Origin: Ectopseudomonas chengduensis
GTDB taxonomy: Bacteria; Pseudomonadota; Gammaproteobacteria; Pseudomonadales; Pseudomonadaceae
Length of the DNA: 64,000 nt
Reading direction: 5' to 3'
Assembly: GCF_900102635.1 (NCBI RefSeq)
Contig: NZ_FMZQ01000001.1
Coordinates: 124,001-188,000, forward strand
A program made the position numbers and the translations under genes. Positions within the stretch are counted from its first letter, which is position 1. Each line of letters starts with the position of its first letter. Under the pieces are notes generated by a model. It made no database searches, was not told the origin of the DNA, and was given only the letters and a program-made list of their open reading frames with translations. Of the stretch, positions 8,958 to 20,082 are shown one piece after another.

Positions 8958-10625
8958 CTAACGCGGCTCGCTCATCAGGCCTTTGACGATGGAAATACAG
9001 CCCACCAGCAGCACGATGGTGAACGGCAGGCCCGTCGACACGGCCATCGCCTGCAGCGCCACCAGACCGCCACCGAGCAGCAGAGCGATGGCGATGACGC
9101 CTTCGATGCTGGCCCAGAACACGCGCTGCGGTACCGGTGCATTGACCTTGCCGCCCGCGGTGATGGTGTCGATCACCAGCGAGCCGGAGTCCGACGAGGT
9201 GATGAAGAACACCACCACCAGCACGATACCGATGAACGAGGTGATGCCGGTCAACGGCATTTCACCGAGCATGCTGAACAGCTTCAGCTCCAGGCCGGCG
9301 TCCTGCGCACCGGTGAAACCATCGACCAGCAACTGGTTGATGGCGGTGCCACCGAAGGCGGTCATCCACAGCACCGAGACCAGCGACGGCACCAGCAGTA
9401 CGGCAACGAGGAATTCACGCACGCTGCGGCCACGGCTGACGCGGGCGATGAACATGCCCACGAACGGCGACCAGCTGATCCACCAAGCCCAGTAGAAGGC
9501 GGTCCAGCCCTGGCTGAAGTTGGCATCTTCACGGCCGACCGGGTTGGACAGCGCCGGCAGGTACTGCAGGTAAGCACCGAGGTTCTTGAAGAAGTCAGTG
9601 AATATCACCAGGGTCGGCCCGGCGATGATGATGAACAGCAGCAGGGCCATGGCCAGGCCCATGTTGATCTCCGACAGGCGCTTGACGCCCTTGTCGAGGC
9701 CGGCGACCACAGAGGCCAGGGCGATCAGAGTGATGGCGACGATCAGCAGCACCTTGGTGGTGTCCGTGGCCGGGATGCCGAACAGGTATTCCACACCCGC
9801 AGCCGCTTGCTCCGCGCCCAAACCCAGCGAAGTGACCAGACCGAACAGTGTGGCGAATACCGCGAGAATGTCGACGATATGCCCCGGCCAGCCCCAGACG
9901 CGCTCACCGAGGATCGGGTAGAAGATCGAGCGGATCGACAGTGGCAGGCCCTTGTTGAACGAGAACAGCGCCAGCGCCAGCGCGACGATGGCGTAGATCG
10001 CCCAGGGGTGCAGGCCCCAATGGAAGATGGTCGCGGCCATGCCCAGGCGCACGGCCTCCTCGGCATTACCGGCGGCGCCGCCAAGCGGAGCCCAGTCGGT
10101 ACGCACACCGTCTTCACCGACGGTGATCCCGCCCATCGCCGCGCTGTAGTGCGACATGGGTTCGGACACACCGTAGAACATCAGACCGATGCCCATACCG
10201 GCGGCGAACAGCATGGAGAACCAACCCATGTAGGTGTAGTCGGGGGTCGCGTCCTTGCCACCGAGGCGCACCTTGCCCAGCGGCGAGACGATCAGCCCTA
10301 GGCAGAGCAGGACGAAGATGTTGGCGGCGCCGATGAAGAACCAGGCCATGTGGTGAGTGAGCCAGTCGCGCACACCACTGAACAGCGGTTCGATCTGATT
10401 CTGCAGGGCCAGGGCGAGGATCACGAAGATCACCGCGACCAGTGCGGAGATGGTGAAGACCTTGCCGTGAATGTCGAGGGCGAAGACGAACTGCCCTTTG
10501 ATGTTGTCCTGACCGATGACGTAATCGGTGTCGATCAGGTTGGCTTCACCGGTCGGTGCCGGGATGCCTTCGTGGGTTTCCGCTGCGGATGGCGGGGACG
10601 TGTCATGCGAAGGGACGTTTCCCAT
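8958..10625 (-). CDS. BCCT family betaine/choline/carnitine transporter
   Basis: 555 residues, about twelve membrane segments. The family motifs GMGIGLMFYGVSEPM (glycine-rich stretch of TM3) and WAWWISWSPFVGMFIARVSRGR (TM8 tryptophan box and the following loop) are present. BCCT carriers import quaternary ammonium compounds with Na+ or H+. The chain lacks the long hydrophilic C-terminal tail of BetT choline carriers, so glycine betaine or another nutrient substrate is at least as likely as osmotic choline uptake. Convergent sdaA is compatible with betaine-to-serine-to-pyruvate catabolism. Confidence 0.92.
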   Translation of the reverse strand: MGNVPSHDTSPPSAAETHEGIPAPTGEANLIDTDYVIGQDNIKGQFVFALDIHGKVFTISALVAVIFVILALALQNQIEPLFSGVRDWLTHHMAWFFIGAANIFVLLCLGLIVSPLGKVRLGGKDATPDYTYMGWFSMLFAAGMGIGLMFYGVSEPMSHYSAAMGGITVGEDGVRTDWAPLGGAAGNAEEAVRLGMAATIFHWGLHPWAIYAIVALALALFSFNKGLPLSIRSIFYPILGERVWGWPGHIVDILAVFATLFGLVTSLGLGAEQAAAGVEYLFGIPATDTTKVLLIVAITLIALASVVAGLDKGVKRLSEINMGLAMALLLFIIIAGPTLVIFTDFFKNLGAYLQYLPALSNPVGREDANFSQGWTAFYWAWWISWSPFVGMFIARVSRGRSVREFLVAVLLVPSLVSVLWMTAFGGTAINQLLVDGFTGAQDAGLELKLFSMLGEMPLTGITSFIGIVLVVVFFITSSDSGSLVIDTITAGGKVNAPVPQRVFWASIEGVIAIALLLGGGLVALQAMAVSTGLPFTIVLLVGCISIVKGLMSEPR

Positions 10626-10910
10626 ACGAGGCGTACTCCTTGATGTGTTTTGGGCTCGCTAAGCCGAACGTGAACAGGACGGATGCCCTCCTCGAATTAA
10701 AGACGACCTGCAAACGGGTCGAACCGGAAAGGGTAACACATGAATTCCGCTCACTCAGACTCACAGACACATGAAAGTCCTGAATAATTCCTCGAAAGGT
10801 GGCAATTTGCCCGACACTGCCATTCGCCAGATAGCCATGGCAGGATGCTCGCGAACGCTGCATAACCCCCGTGGTCAGCTGCACACAGCCTGTGCAAAGG
10901 AAGACCCTGC

Positions 10911-12356
10911 ATGCCTGCGGATTTCGGCATTCCCCATCTGTTCGCGTATCTGATCGCCACCATCCACGCCCTTGGTGTACTGGCCGCGATCCACGCCGTG
11001 CTGACCGTGCGCACCGCCCAGGGCGCGCTGGCCTGGGGCCTGTCGCTGTTCTTCATGCCCTACCTGACGCTGCTGCCGTACCTGGTGTTCGGCCGCAGCC
11101 GCTTCGATGCCTACGTCAAGGCGCGGCGCCAGGCCGACAAGGAAATGCACCACGCCATGGCCGAACAGGATTGGCGCCCCTGGGTCGAGGAAGCCAAGGC
11201 GGCGCACCTGTCGCCGGCCTACGACCGCCTGCGCGCGCTGCCGCGCCTGTCGCATCTGCCCGGCCTGATCGGCAACCGCGTCGAACTGCTGATCGACGGC
11301 GAAGCCACCTTCGCCGCCATCTTCGCAGCCCTGGCCAGCGCCCAGCAGGTGATCCTGCTGCAATTCTTCATCATCCGTGATGACCGCCTCGGCCGGTGCC
11401 TGCAAGACGTACTGCTGGAGCGCGCCTCCGCGGGCGTACAGGTGCATGTGCTGTATGACGGCGTCGGCAGCCATTCGCTATCCGCCGCCTTCATCGATCG
11501 CCTGCGCCGCGGCGGCGTGCAGATACACGCCTTCCCCACACGCGCCGGGCTGTTCAATCGCTTTCAGCTGAATTTCCGCAATCACCGCAAGATCGTCGTG
11601 GTCGACGGCGAGATCGGCTTTCTCGGCGGGCTCAACGTCGGCATCGAATACCTCGGGCAGAAGCCGCCACTGGCGCCCTGGCGCGACACCCACGTCGAGG
11701 TGCGCGGCCCCGTGGTGGCCAGCCTGCAGGAAGCCTTCGCCGAAGACTGGTACTGGGCCTGTCAGAAGCTGCCGCCGCTGCTGATGCCGAGCAAGCAGGA
11801 TGGCCCCGGCCTGCTCTGCCAGGTGATCGCCAGCGGCCCGGCCGACCCGCAGGAAACCTGCTCGCTGCTGTTCGTCGAAGCGATTCATGCCGCGCGCGAG
11901 CGGGTGTGGCTGAGTAGCCCGTACTTCGTGCCCGACGAGGCGCTGTTCGCCGCGCTGCGCCTGGCGGTGATGCGCGGCGTGGACGTGCGCCTGCTGCTGC
12001 CGTCACGCCCCGATCACCGCATTGTCTATGCTGCCTCCAGCCTCTACGCCTTCGAGGCGCTGCGCGCCGGCGTGCGCATCTTCCGTTATCAACCGGGGTT
12101 CCTGCACCAGAAGGCGCTGCTGATCGACCACGATGTCAGCATGCTGGGCAGCGCCAACCTGGACAACCGTTCCTTCCGCCTGAATTTCGAGGTCAACCTG
12201 CTGACCTTCGACGAGGGCTTCAACGCCCAGGTAGCGAACATGCTGGAGGAAGACTTCAGCCGCTCACGCGAGCTGGTCAACGCCGACCGGCGCAACCTGC
12301 ACCGCCTGCAGCAACTGGGCATGCGCGTAGCGCGGCTGATCTCGCCGATTCTCTGA
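10911..12356 (+). CDS. cls: Cardiolipin synthase (phospholipase D superfamily)
   Basis: 481 residues. Two N-terminal hydrophobic segments (about 10-30 and 38-58) anchor the enzyme in the inner membrane. Two HKD motifs follow: [19 protein letters not shown] near 222 and [24 protein letters not shown] near 397, each giving His-Lys-Asp. The enzyme joins two phosphatidylglycerols to cardiolipin and glycerol. The start at 10911 is supported by AAGGAAGACC upstream. The 285-bp gap to the divergent BCCT gene shows no other gene. Confidence 0.93.
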   Translation: MPADFGIPHLFAYLIATIHALGVLAAIHAVLTVRTAQGALAWGLSLFFMPYLTLLPYLVFGRSRFDAYVKARRQADKEMHHAMAEQDWRPWVEEAKAAHLSPAYDRLRALPRLSHLPGLIGNRVELLIDGEATFAAIFAALASAQQVILLQFFIIRDDRLGRCLQDVLLERASAGVQVHVLYDGVGSHSLSAAFIDRLRRGGVQIHAFPTRAGLFNRFQLNFRNHRKIVVVDGEIGFLGGLNVGIEYLGQKPPLAPWRDTHVEVRGPVVASLQEAFAEDWYWACQKLPPLLMPSKQDGPGLLCQVIASGPADPQETCSLLFVEAIHAARERVWLSSPYFVPDEALFAALRLAVMRGVDVRLLLPSRPDHRIVYAASSLYAFEALRAGVRIFRYQPGFLHQKALLIDHDVSMLGSANLDNRSFRLNFEVNLLTFDEGFNAQVANMLEEDFSRSRELVNADRRNLHRLQQLGMRVARLISPIL

Positions 12357-12414
12357 GCCGCGGCTATGGTTAGGATGCCAGCCGCTGTTAGCTGTCAGCG
12401 AGAACCCGCCTGCC

Positions 12415-13140
12415 ATGACCAAGTGCTTTGCCCTGCTGCTCTGCCTGTTCGTCCTGCCCGCTCTGGCACAGGAGGAGATTCACGTCGGTGTCGAACTGCA
12501 GCCCTATCAGCCTTACTCGGATGTGGAGAACGGCGAATACCGTGGCTATGCACGCGATCTGCTGGACGCCTTCGCCGCCGAGCATGGCTATCGCTTCGTC
12601 TACATGCCGCTGCCGGTCAGGCGCCTGCTCGGCGATTTCCTGTCTGGCCGGGTCGACCTCAAGTTCCCCGATCACCCGCAATGGAACGCCGACCAGAAAG
12701 CCGGCCATGACATCCACTACAGCGCCCCGGCAGCGCCCTATGTCGACGGCATTCTGGTCAAACCGCAGCATCTCGGTCAGGGCCAGCAGCGCATCGAACT
12801 GCTTGGCACGCAGAATGGCTTCACGCCCTGGCCCTACCTGCCGGACATCCGCGCCGGAAAAATCCGCCTGATCCAGGCCAACCAGATCGACTCGTTGCTG
12901 CGCATGGCAAGCAGTGACCGCGTCGACGCGGTCTACCTCAACCCCAGGGTAGTAGCCCACCAACTCAGGCAGATGCGTATGGCGGCTGACAGCCTGGTGT
13001 TCGACCCAGAGCTGCCGCACGTGGAAGATCACTACTACCTGTCGAGCATCCACCACCCGCAACTGATCGAGGCGTTCAACCGTTTTCTCGAAGAGCGAGC
13101 CGAGCTGGTGGGAGAAATCCGCCGTCGCCACGGGCTGTGA
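12415..13140 (+). CDS. Periplasmic solute-binding-like protein (SBP_bac_3 fold)
   Basis: 241 residues with a clear signal peptide (MTKCFALLLCLFVLPALAQ, cleavage after ALA) and a small bacterial family-3 binding-protein fold: IHVGVELQPYQPYSDVENG, YARDLLDAFAAEHGY and FLSGRVDLKFPDHPQWN. Such orphan proteins are exported to the periplasm and often have no transporter nearby; ligand unknown. It follows cls by 58 bp in the same direction and faces the siderophore receptor gene. Confidence 0.75.
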   Translation: MTKCFALLLCLFVLPALAQEEIHVGVELQPYQPYSDVENGEYRGYARDLLDAFAAEHGYRFVYMPLPVRRLLGDFLSGRVDLKFPDHPQWNADQKAGHDIHYSAPAAPYVDGILVKPQHLGQGQQRIELLGTQNGFTPWPYLPDIRAGKIRLIQANQIDSLLRMASSDRVDAVYLNPRVVAHQLRQMRMAADSLVFDPELPHVEDHYYLSSIHHPQLIEAFNRFLEERAELVGEIRRRHGL

Positions 13141-13164
13141 GTCGACCCGTGGCGTGGCCGCGGC

Positions 13165-15252
13165 TCAGTACTTCCAGCTGACGCTCACGCTGGCATTACG
13201 CGGGGCGCCGTAGTAGGCCTGAGTCCAGTACAGGCTGCTCAGGTACTTCTCATCAGTGAGGTTGTTGAGGTTGGCCGACACGCTCCAGTTCGGGTCAATG
13301 TCGTAGCTGGCCATCAGGTCGACCACGGCGTAGGCATCTTGCTCGGCGATACCGTTGTGAGTGTCATCCTGCCAACGCACAGCAGCGCCAACCTTGAGCT
13401 TGTCCATCGCTGGAACACGATAGGTGGCAGCGGTCTTGACCATGTGCTTGGGCGAGTAGGTGACCCCGTGCGAGCCATCGGCATTGGTGATGTCGACGAA
13501 GGTGTAGCCCGCATTCAGCTCCAGCCCCTGAATGGGCTGGCCGGAAATCTCGATCTCGTAGCCTTCGCTGGTCAGCCCCTCGACCGCGCGGTAATAGGCG
13601 CGGCCACCGATGGTGCCCGCCTGTTGGGCGAAGTTGTCCTGCTCGGTGCGGAATACGGCCAGCGCCACGTTGACCTTGTCATCGAACAGCTCGCCCTTGA
13701 TGCCCACCTCGTAGTTCACACCCTCTACCGGCTCCAAGCGCGAGCCTGCAGCATTGGTTTTGGTCTGCGGATCGAAGATCTCGGTGTAGCTGGCATAGAC
13801 CGAGTACTGATCGGTGATGTCGTAGACCACGCCCGCATAGGGCACCACCTTGCCGCTGTCCTTCGAGGTCTTCGCAACGCCGTAATTGGTACCGTTACTT
13901 TTCACGTCGACGACACGCGTGCCGGTGATCAGGCTCAAGTTATCGGTCAAGCTCCAGCGCGCGGCACCGTACATGCTCTTCATACGGTCGGTGAAATCGC
14001 TGCCGTTGGTGGGCAGATCATTCAGCGGTCTGCCGATGTTGCCATGCCACTGCTCCAGCGGCGGCAGGGCAGTGCCGGTGGTGGAGTCGTAATAGGAGAT
14101 ATCGCTCAGCTCCGAGCGCGACCAACTGGCGCCCAGCGCGGCTTCATGCTGGCGGCCCGCCAGGCTGAACGGGCCGCTGGCCTGTACATCGACGATCAGC
14201 TGCTTGTTCTCGTCCTTGTACTCGGACGGATAGCTGAACAGGCCGAGGCCGGTATTCCGATCCGGCGTACCGTACATATAGAACAACGAGCCATCGCCCT
14301 TCTTTTCCACTCGCGTCAGTACGGTCTTGGCTTGCCAACCGTTGTCGAAGGTGTGCGCCAGCTCGGCGAACGTGCGGTTTTCCTTGACGTCCCAATAGGC
14401 CCAGTCTGAAGAAGTGCTGGTGGAGCGGGAGTAATCGGTCTTCGAGCCATCGGTATAGTTCAGCGGCAAAGCCCCCCACATCGGCGAGTTGGCGTCGCTG
14501 GTCTGCAGGGTGTGGCCGAGGGTGAAGACGGTGCGGTCGTCCAGGTCGAACTCCAGTACGCCATGGAACACGTTCTTCTCACGCGAGTAACGGTCGAGGT
14601 AGGAGTTCTTGTTTTCGTTGGCGTACACCACGCGCCCACGCACCGTGCCGGCATCGTTGAGCGCGCCGGATACGTCGGTATCGATACGTCGCTTGTCCCA
14701 GGAGCCGGCAGTCAGGTCGACGCGCGCCTGCGGTACGACGGTCGGTCGCTTGCGCACGAAATTGACCGTTGCCGACGGGTTGCCGGTGCCGGAAATCAGG
14801 CCGTTGGCACCGCGGATGACTTCCACGCGCTCGTACATGGCGGTATCCAGATCGCCCTCGACGTTGCCGTAGACGAAGGGCACGGAGATGCCGTCGTACT
14901 GGAAGTTGGTGATATCGAAGCCGCGGGCGGTGTAGTAAGTGCGATCCGTTTCGACTTCCTGCACCTGCACGCCCGGCACGGCCTTGAGTGCATCGTTGAC
15001 GCTGGTGAGTTTGAAGTCGCGCAGCTGGGCGCCGCTCAGGGTGGAAATCGACTGCGGCGTCTGCCGCGGGGTCAGGTCGAGCTTGGTCGCAGCGCTGCTG
15101 GGGGTGGATTTGTAGCTATCGACCTCGGCCACCGTACTGCTGCCAACCACGGTCTGGGCATCGAGCTCGATCTGCTCCTGCTCGGCCAGGGCTTGATTGA
15201 AACTGCAGGCGGCCGCAACCGCCACGGCCAGGTGGGTTTTTCTGCTGAACAA
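13165..15252 (-). CDS. TonB-dependent siderophore receptor (FhuE/FpvA type)
   Basis: 695 residues: signal peptide ending NQALAEQ, TonB-box region, plug domain (TPQSISTLSGAQLRDF, ARGFDITNFQYDG, VEVIRGANGLISGTGNPSATVN) and a 22-strand barrel ending in SVSVSWKY with a terminal aromatic residue. It imports a ferric siderophore across the outer membrane with TonB energy; hydroxamate ligands such as coprogen or pyoverdine-type are typical but not provable. The start is TTG at 15252, placed 8 bases after AGGAG. There is no separate sigma-factor signalling domain at the N terminus. A Fur-type box lies about 85 bp upstream. Confidence 0.9.
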   Translation of the reverse strand: MFSRKTHLAVAVAAACSFNQALAEQEQIELDAQTVVGSSTVAEVDSYKSTPSSAATKLDLTPRQTPQSISTLSGAQLRDFKLTSVNDALKAVPGVQVQEVETDRTYYTARGFDITNFQYDGISVPFVYGNVEGDLDTAMYERVEVIRGANGLISGTGNPSATVNFVRKRPTVVPQARVDLTAGSWDKRRIDTDVSGALNDAGTVRGRVVYANENKNSYLDRYSREKNVFHGVLEFDLDDRTVFTLGHTLQTSDANSPMWGALPLNYTDGSKTDYSRSTSTSSDWAYWDVKENRTFAELAHTFDNGWQAKTVLTRVEKKGDGSLFYMYGTPDRNTGLGLFSYPSEYKDENKQLIVDVQASGPFSLAGRQHEAALGASWSRSELSDISYYDSTTGTALPPLEQWHGNIGRPLNDLPTNGSDFTDRMKSMYGAARWSLTDNLSLITGTRVVDVKSNGTNYGVAKTSKDSGKVVPYAGVVYDITDQYSVYASYTEIFDPQTKTNAAGSRLEPVEGVNYEVGIKGELFDDKVNVALAVFRTEQDNFAQQAGTIGGRAYYRAVEGLTSEGYEIEISGQPIQGLELNAGYTFVDITNADGSHGVTYSPKHMVKTAATYRVPAMDKLKVGAAVRWQDDTHNGIAEQDAYAVVDLMASYDIDPNWSVSANLNNLTDEKYLSSLYWTQAYYGAPRNASVSVSWKY

Positions 15253-15334
15253 GGGACGATCTCCTGATGCGCTGTCGATAGCCGCTGGCAGTCCCTTCGC
15301 AGCCGAGTGCCTCCCTGGCAGGCATTTGCCAATC

Positions 15335-15353
15335 GCAAATGCAAATAATTAGC
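15335..15353 (-). promoter_or_regulatory. Possible Fur box upstream of the siderophore receptor
   Basis: The minus-strand 19-mer GCTAATTATTTGCATTTGC agrees with the Fur consensus at about 13 of 19 positions, a usual threshold for Pseudomonas Fur sites. The target gene type supports it. Confidence 0.5.
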
Positions 15354-15416
15354 GACAAAATTCTCGCAGCAGGCATCTCCCTAGTCAATACGAATAATTT
15401 ACATCTACAGCTGCAT

Positions 15417-15932
15417 TTATTTGCTTTTGAGGGTGCCGCAATCCGCCCCTACCCAACGTGCTCGACTTTCCATGCTGCTCGGCTGGCCGTTGTAAGTGCC
15501 TTTGACCTGGGTGGTGAATTCCTTGTCGCTGACGAAACGCGTCTCCCCTTCGCCCTGGGCATCCGGGCAGTTGAAGCGGAATTTCCACAGCGTCGCGCTG
15601 CGTTCGAGAATCTCGTTGCTGCAGCCGGAGTCAGGATCGTGCAGGGGGATTTCCTGAGCCTTGATCTGCTCGGCGGTGAGGCACATCTGCACGCCACCGG
15701 CACCGAGTTTGATGCCCTGCTCGGCCATCATGTTCTCCATCATCTGCCGCTGTTCGGGCGGCAGGTTCTGCATCTGCGCCAGCATTTCCTCCATGCCGGG
15801 CATGGCCTGGCCACCCACCTGCATGTTGTGCGAGCTGACCTCCCAGACACCGGGCTGGAGATCCAGGGCGCTGGCCATGACGGGCGACAGACAGAGAGCG
15901 AGCGGGAGGGCGAAACGAAAGATAGGGCGCAT
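15417..15932 (-). CDS. DUF3617 family exported protein
   Basis: 171 residues from the ATG at 15932 (AGGAG eight bases upstream); an upstream in-frame start would add 35 residues without a ribosome site. Signal peptide MRPIFRFALPLALCLSPVMASA, then the DUF3617 pattern: LQPGVWEVSSHNMQVGG, a Met/Gln-rich helix (MEEMLAQMQNLPPEQRQMM), and paired cysteines (VQMCLTAEQ, SGCSNEI, FNCPDAQ, ADCGTL). A periplasmic protein of unknown function. Transcribed alone. Confidence 0.8.
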   Translation of the reverse strand: MRPIFRFALPLALCLSPVMASALDLQPGVWEVSSHNMQVGGQAMPGMEEMLAQMQNLPPEQRQMMENMMAEQGIKLGAGGVQMCLTAEQIKAQEIPLHDPDSGCSNEILERSATLWKFRFNCPDAQGEGETRFVSDKEFTTQVKGTYNGQPSSMESRARWVGADCGTLKSK

Positions 15933-15985
15933 GACGGGTCTCCTGGGCAGGTGGTTAGCCAAGCCTAGCAGGCCGCAGATGAACA

Positions 15986-16018
15986 AAACCCCCACCGGCT
16001 CGCGCCGCATGGGGGTTT
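15986..16018 (-). terminator. Terminator after the TRAP operon
   Basis: AAACCCCCA pairs with TGGGGGTTT around a GC-rich loop; on the minus strand the stem is followed by TTTTG. It lies 56 bases past the DUF1850 stop. Confidence 0.75.
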
Positions 16019-16073
16019 CCTTCTTTTGATCCGGCACTTGTGGCGCCGGAAGCCTGAGTCCGCTCTGGCGAAC

Positions 16074-16477
16074 CTAGCCCGCGTCAGCCGCAGGGGAGCT
16101 CAGCTCACAGCTCCAGAGTTCCAACGCCGGCTGGCTCGCTTGTGGCGGGCCGAGCCAATCGCTCATCGGGCGACAACGCTGGTTGAAACACAGTTGGTAA
16201 TCCCCAGCTTCAGGCGTACGCCCGACTCGCAGGGGTTGCAAAGGCGGTAGCTGACGCTGGTAGTGCCAGCTGCCATTGCGCAGTTCGGCGCCGTCGGGAA
16301 TTTCCATTCCGGCGCCGGAACCCTTGACCCGCGCCTCGCCGAGGACCAGGCCCTCGGCGGTGACGCGGTAATCCTCTTCCCAGCGCACCTTCTCGATGGT
16401 GTGGGTCCAGGCCAGGGTGAAGGCCGGCGTGGGCAACTCTGCCCATACCGCGCCGGCCAACCCCAGGCACAGGCCGA

Positions 16478-16481
<4 letters not shown>
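16074..16481 (-). CDS. DUF1850 protein of TAXI-TRAP operons
   Basis: 135 residues starting GTG at 16481, overlapping the TRAP permease stop (GTGA). An N-terminal hydrophobic stretch (LCLGLAGAVWA) acts as signal or anchor; the DUF1850 core includes FTLAWTHTIEKVRWEEDY and GSGAGMEIPDGA. This family is found almost only behind TAXI-type TRAP transporters and probably assists them in the periplasm; no biochemical role is established. The long upstream extension of this frame is only an out-of-frame shadow of the permease. Confidence 0.85.
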
Positions 16482-18505
<2,024 letters not shown>

Positions 18506-18638
18506 GGAGTGCAAACCTCATGACTACTTCGATACGGAGACAGAGTCGCCAACAAAACCTACCGTCCATGAACGCCGGTTTTATTCGCGATTCTGTGAAG
18601 ACCAGACCGCGGCGCAAGCGCCACGGTCCGAGCCGTCA

Positions 18639-19592
18639 TTACAGCGCGCCGGCTTCCTTGTAGAAGCGCTCGGCACCCGGGTGCAGCGGGATCGGCAGGT
18701 TCTTGGTGGCGCTTTCCAGCTTGATGTCCTGAGCGGCGGAGTGAGCGGTGCCCAAGCGGCCGAGGTTGTCGAACATCAGCTTGGTCATCTGGTAGGCCAC
18801 TTCGTCGGAGACGCCTTCATGGCTGACCAGGATGTTGGTGATGGCCACGGTAGGTACGTCGGCGTCCTGGCCGTCGTAGGTGCCGGCCGGAATGGTGGCA
18901 GCCTCGTAGGCGGCGTTGTCGATCTTCGCGGTCACTTCGGCCGGGATGGCGACGAAGCTGATCTTCATGGTCGAGGCCAGGTCACGGATGGCGGCCATGC
19001 CCAGACCGGAGGACTGCAGAGTGGCGTCCAGCTGACGGTTCTTGATCAGCTCGACCGACTCGGCGTACGGCAGGAACTCGACCTTGCCCATGTCCTTGTA
19101 GGTCAGGCCAGCGGCTTCGAAGATGGCGCGAGCGTTGAGCTCGGTGCCGGACTTCGGCGCGCCCACGGAGATGCGCTTGCCCTTGAGGTCTTCCAGGGTC
19201 TTGATGCCGGATTCGGCGTTGGCAACGATCTGGATGTAGTTCGGGTAGGTACCGGCGATGGCGCGGATCTTCTTCAGCGGCGCCTTGAAGCCAGCGTCTT
19301 CGACGCCGTTCCAGGCATCGGCGACCGAGTCACCGAGGGCGAAGGCCAGCTCACCGCGACCGGCTTCGAGCAGGTTGAGGTTTTCCACCGACGCCTTGGT
19401 CGCCTGGACCGAGGTCTTGGAGCCCTCGATGCCGTTGCTGTAGAGCTGCGAAAGGGCCACGCCAATCGGGTAGTACACACCGCTGGTACCGCCAGTGAGC
19501 ACGTTGATGAAGGTCGGGGCAGCAAGCACTGCGGTGCTGGCAGTGATGGCCGCGGCAGCGGCGAACAGGCTGAGTTTCTTGGTCAGTCGCAT
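18639..19592 (-). CDS. TAXI family TRAP transporter solute-binding protein
   Basis: 317 residues with signal peptide (MRLTKKLSLFAAAAAITAST, cleavage after VLA) and TAXI hallmarks: FINVLTGGTSGVYYPIG near the N terminus, KRISVGAPKSGTELNARAIFEAAG and LQSSGLGMAAIRDLA. It binds substrate in the periplasm and delivers it to the fused permease. Glutamate or 2-oxoglutarate are known ligands of some TAXI proteins; which acid is used here cannot be read from sequence. Confidence 0.92.
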   Translation of the reverse strand: MRLTKKLSLFAAAAAITASTAVLAAPTFINVLTGGTSGVYYPIGVALSQLYSNGIEGSKTSVQATKASVENLNLLEAGRGELAFALGDSVADAWNGVEDAGFKAPLKKIRAIAGTYPNYIQIVANAESGIKTLEDLKGKRISVGAPKSGTELNARAIFEAAGLTYKDMGKVEFLPYAESVELIKNRQLDATLQSSGLGMAAIRDLASTMKISFVAIPAEVTAKIDNAAYEAATIPAGTYDGQDADVPTVAITNILVSHEGVSDEVAYQMTKLMFDNLGRLGTAHSAAQDIKLESATKNLPIPLHPGAERFYKEAGAL

Positions 19593-19675
19593 GGAAGTAT
19601 CTCCGTCGTTGTTATTGGCTGTATGCAGAGTTTCACTCTAGACGACGCCACACAGGCGGCGTCGGCGTTGCGCGA

Positions 19676-19783
19676 TCAGCAGCGCAGGGTGCAACGTTGG
19701 ACAAGAGCCGCGGCGGGCGCGGTAGGAAGGCGGCCCATGCACGGCAGCGAGTGCGGCATGGCGCGAGGGGCATGGCAGTTCAT
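19676..19783 (-). CDS. Possible 35-residue leader ORF of the TRAP operon
   Basis: Starts MNCHAPRAMPHSLPCMGRLP and has AGAGG seven bases before its ATG. It lies between the predicted sigma-54 promoter and the TAXI gene (84 bases before it). The 35 residues are rich in Cys, Pro and Arg with no family resemblance. It may be a short translated leader or chance; I favour caution. Confidence 0.25.
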   Translation of the reverse strand: MNCHAPRAMPHSLPCMGRLPTAPAAALVQRCTLRC

Positions 19784-19849
19784 GGGCTGACCTCTTGTCG
19801 TTGTTATGGTCGCCACGTCGGCAAGATGCTGCGCGGCTGTAACTGTCAT

Positions 19850-19865
19850 AGCAGATGCCGTGCCA
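19850..19865 (-). promoter_or_regulatory. Sigma-54 promoter for the TAXI-TRAP operon
   Basis: On the minus strand TGGCACGGCATCTGCT matches the -24/-12 consensus TGGCACGN4TTGCW at every fixed position but one. It sits about 258 bases upstream of the TAXI start. A GACC-AATG-GGTC palindrome near 19902-19913 could bind the NtrC-type regulator encoded next door. The rest of the 490-base gap 19593-20082 holds only a REPIN and the possible leader ORF. Confidence 0.7.
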
Positions 19866-20006
19866 GGGCCTGGAAAGCCCGAGATAGAGGGGTTACATCT
19901 AAAGACCAATGGGTCATTGAGCGGGAAATCGCCTACACCTGTGACAGGGTCGGCAAAATTCCGCTTACTGAGGTAGGCAGGTGCAATCCCGAGAGCGGAT
20001 GACCCC

Positions 20007-20065
20007 GTAGGAGCCCGCTTGCGGGCGATCATCTGTAAGAACATCGCCGGCAAGCCGGCTCCTAC
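20007..20065. repeat. REPIN (two REP units head to head)
   Basis: GTAGGAGCCCGCTTGCGGGCGAT and GCCGGCAAGCCGGCTCCTAC in inverted orientation, the classical Pseudomonas REP form. Confidence 0.9.
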
Positions 20066-20082
20066 AGTAAGTCGGCGCTGGC

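Noticed and set aside
13128..13152. CCACGGG...CCCGTGG hairpin as terminator between the binding-protein and receptor genes
   Set aside because: Only seven base pairs, overlapping the coding end and without a T run.
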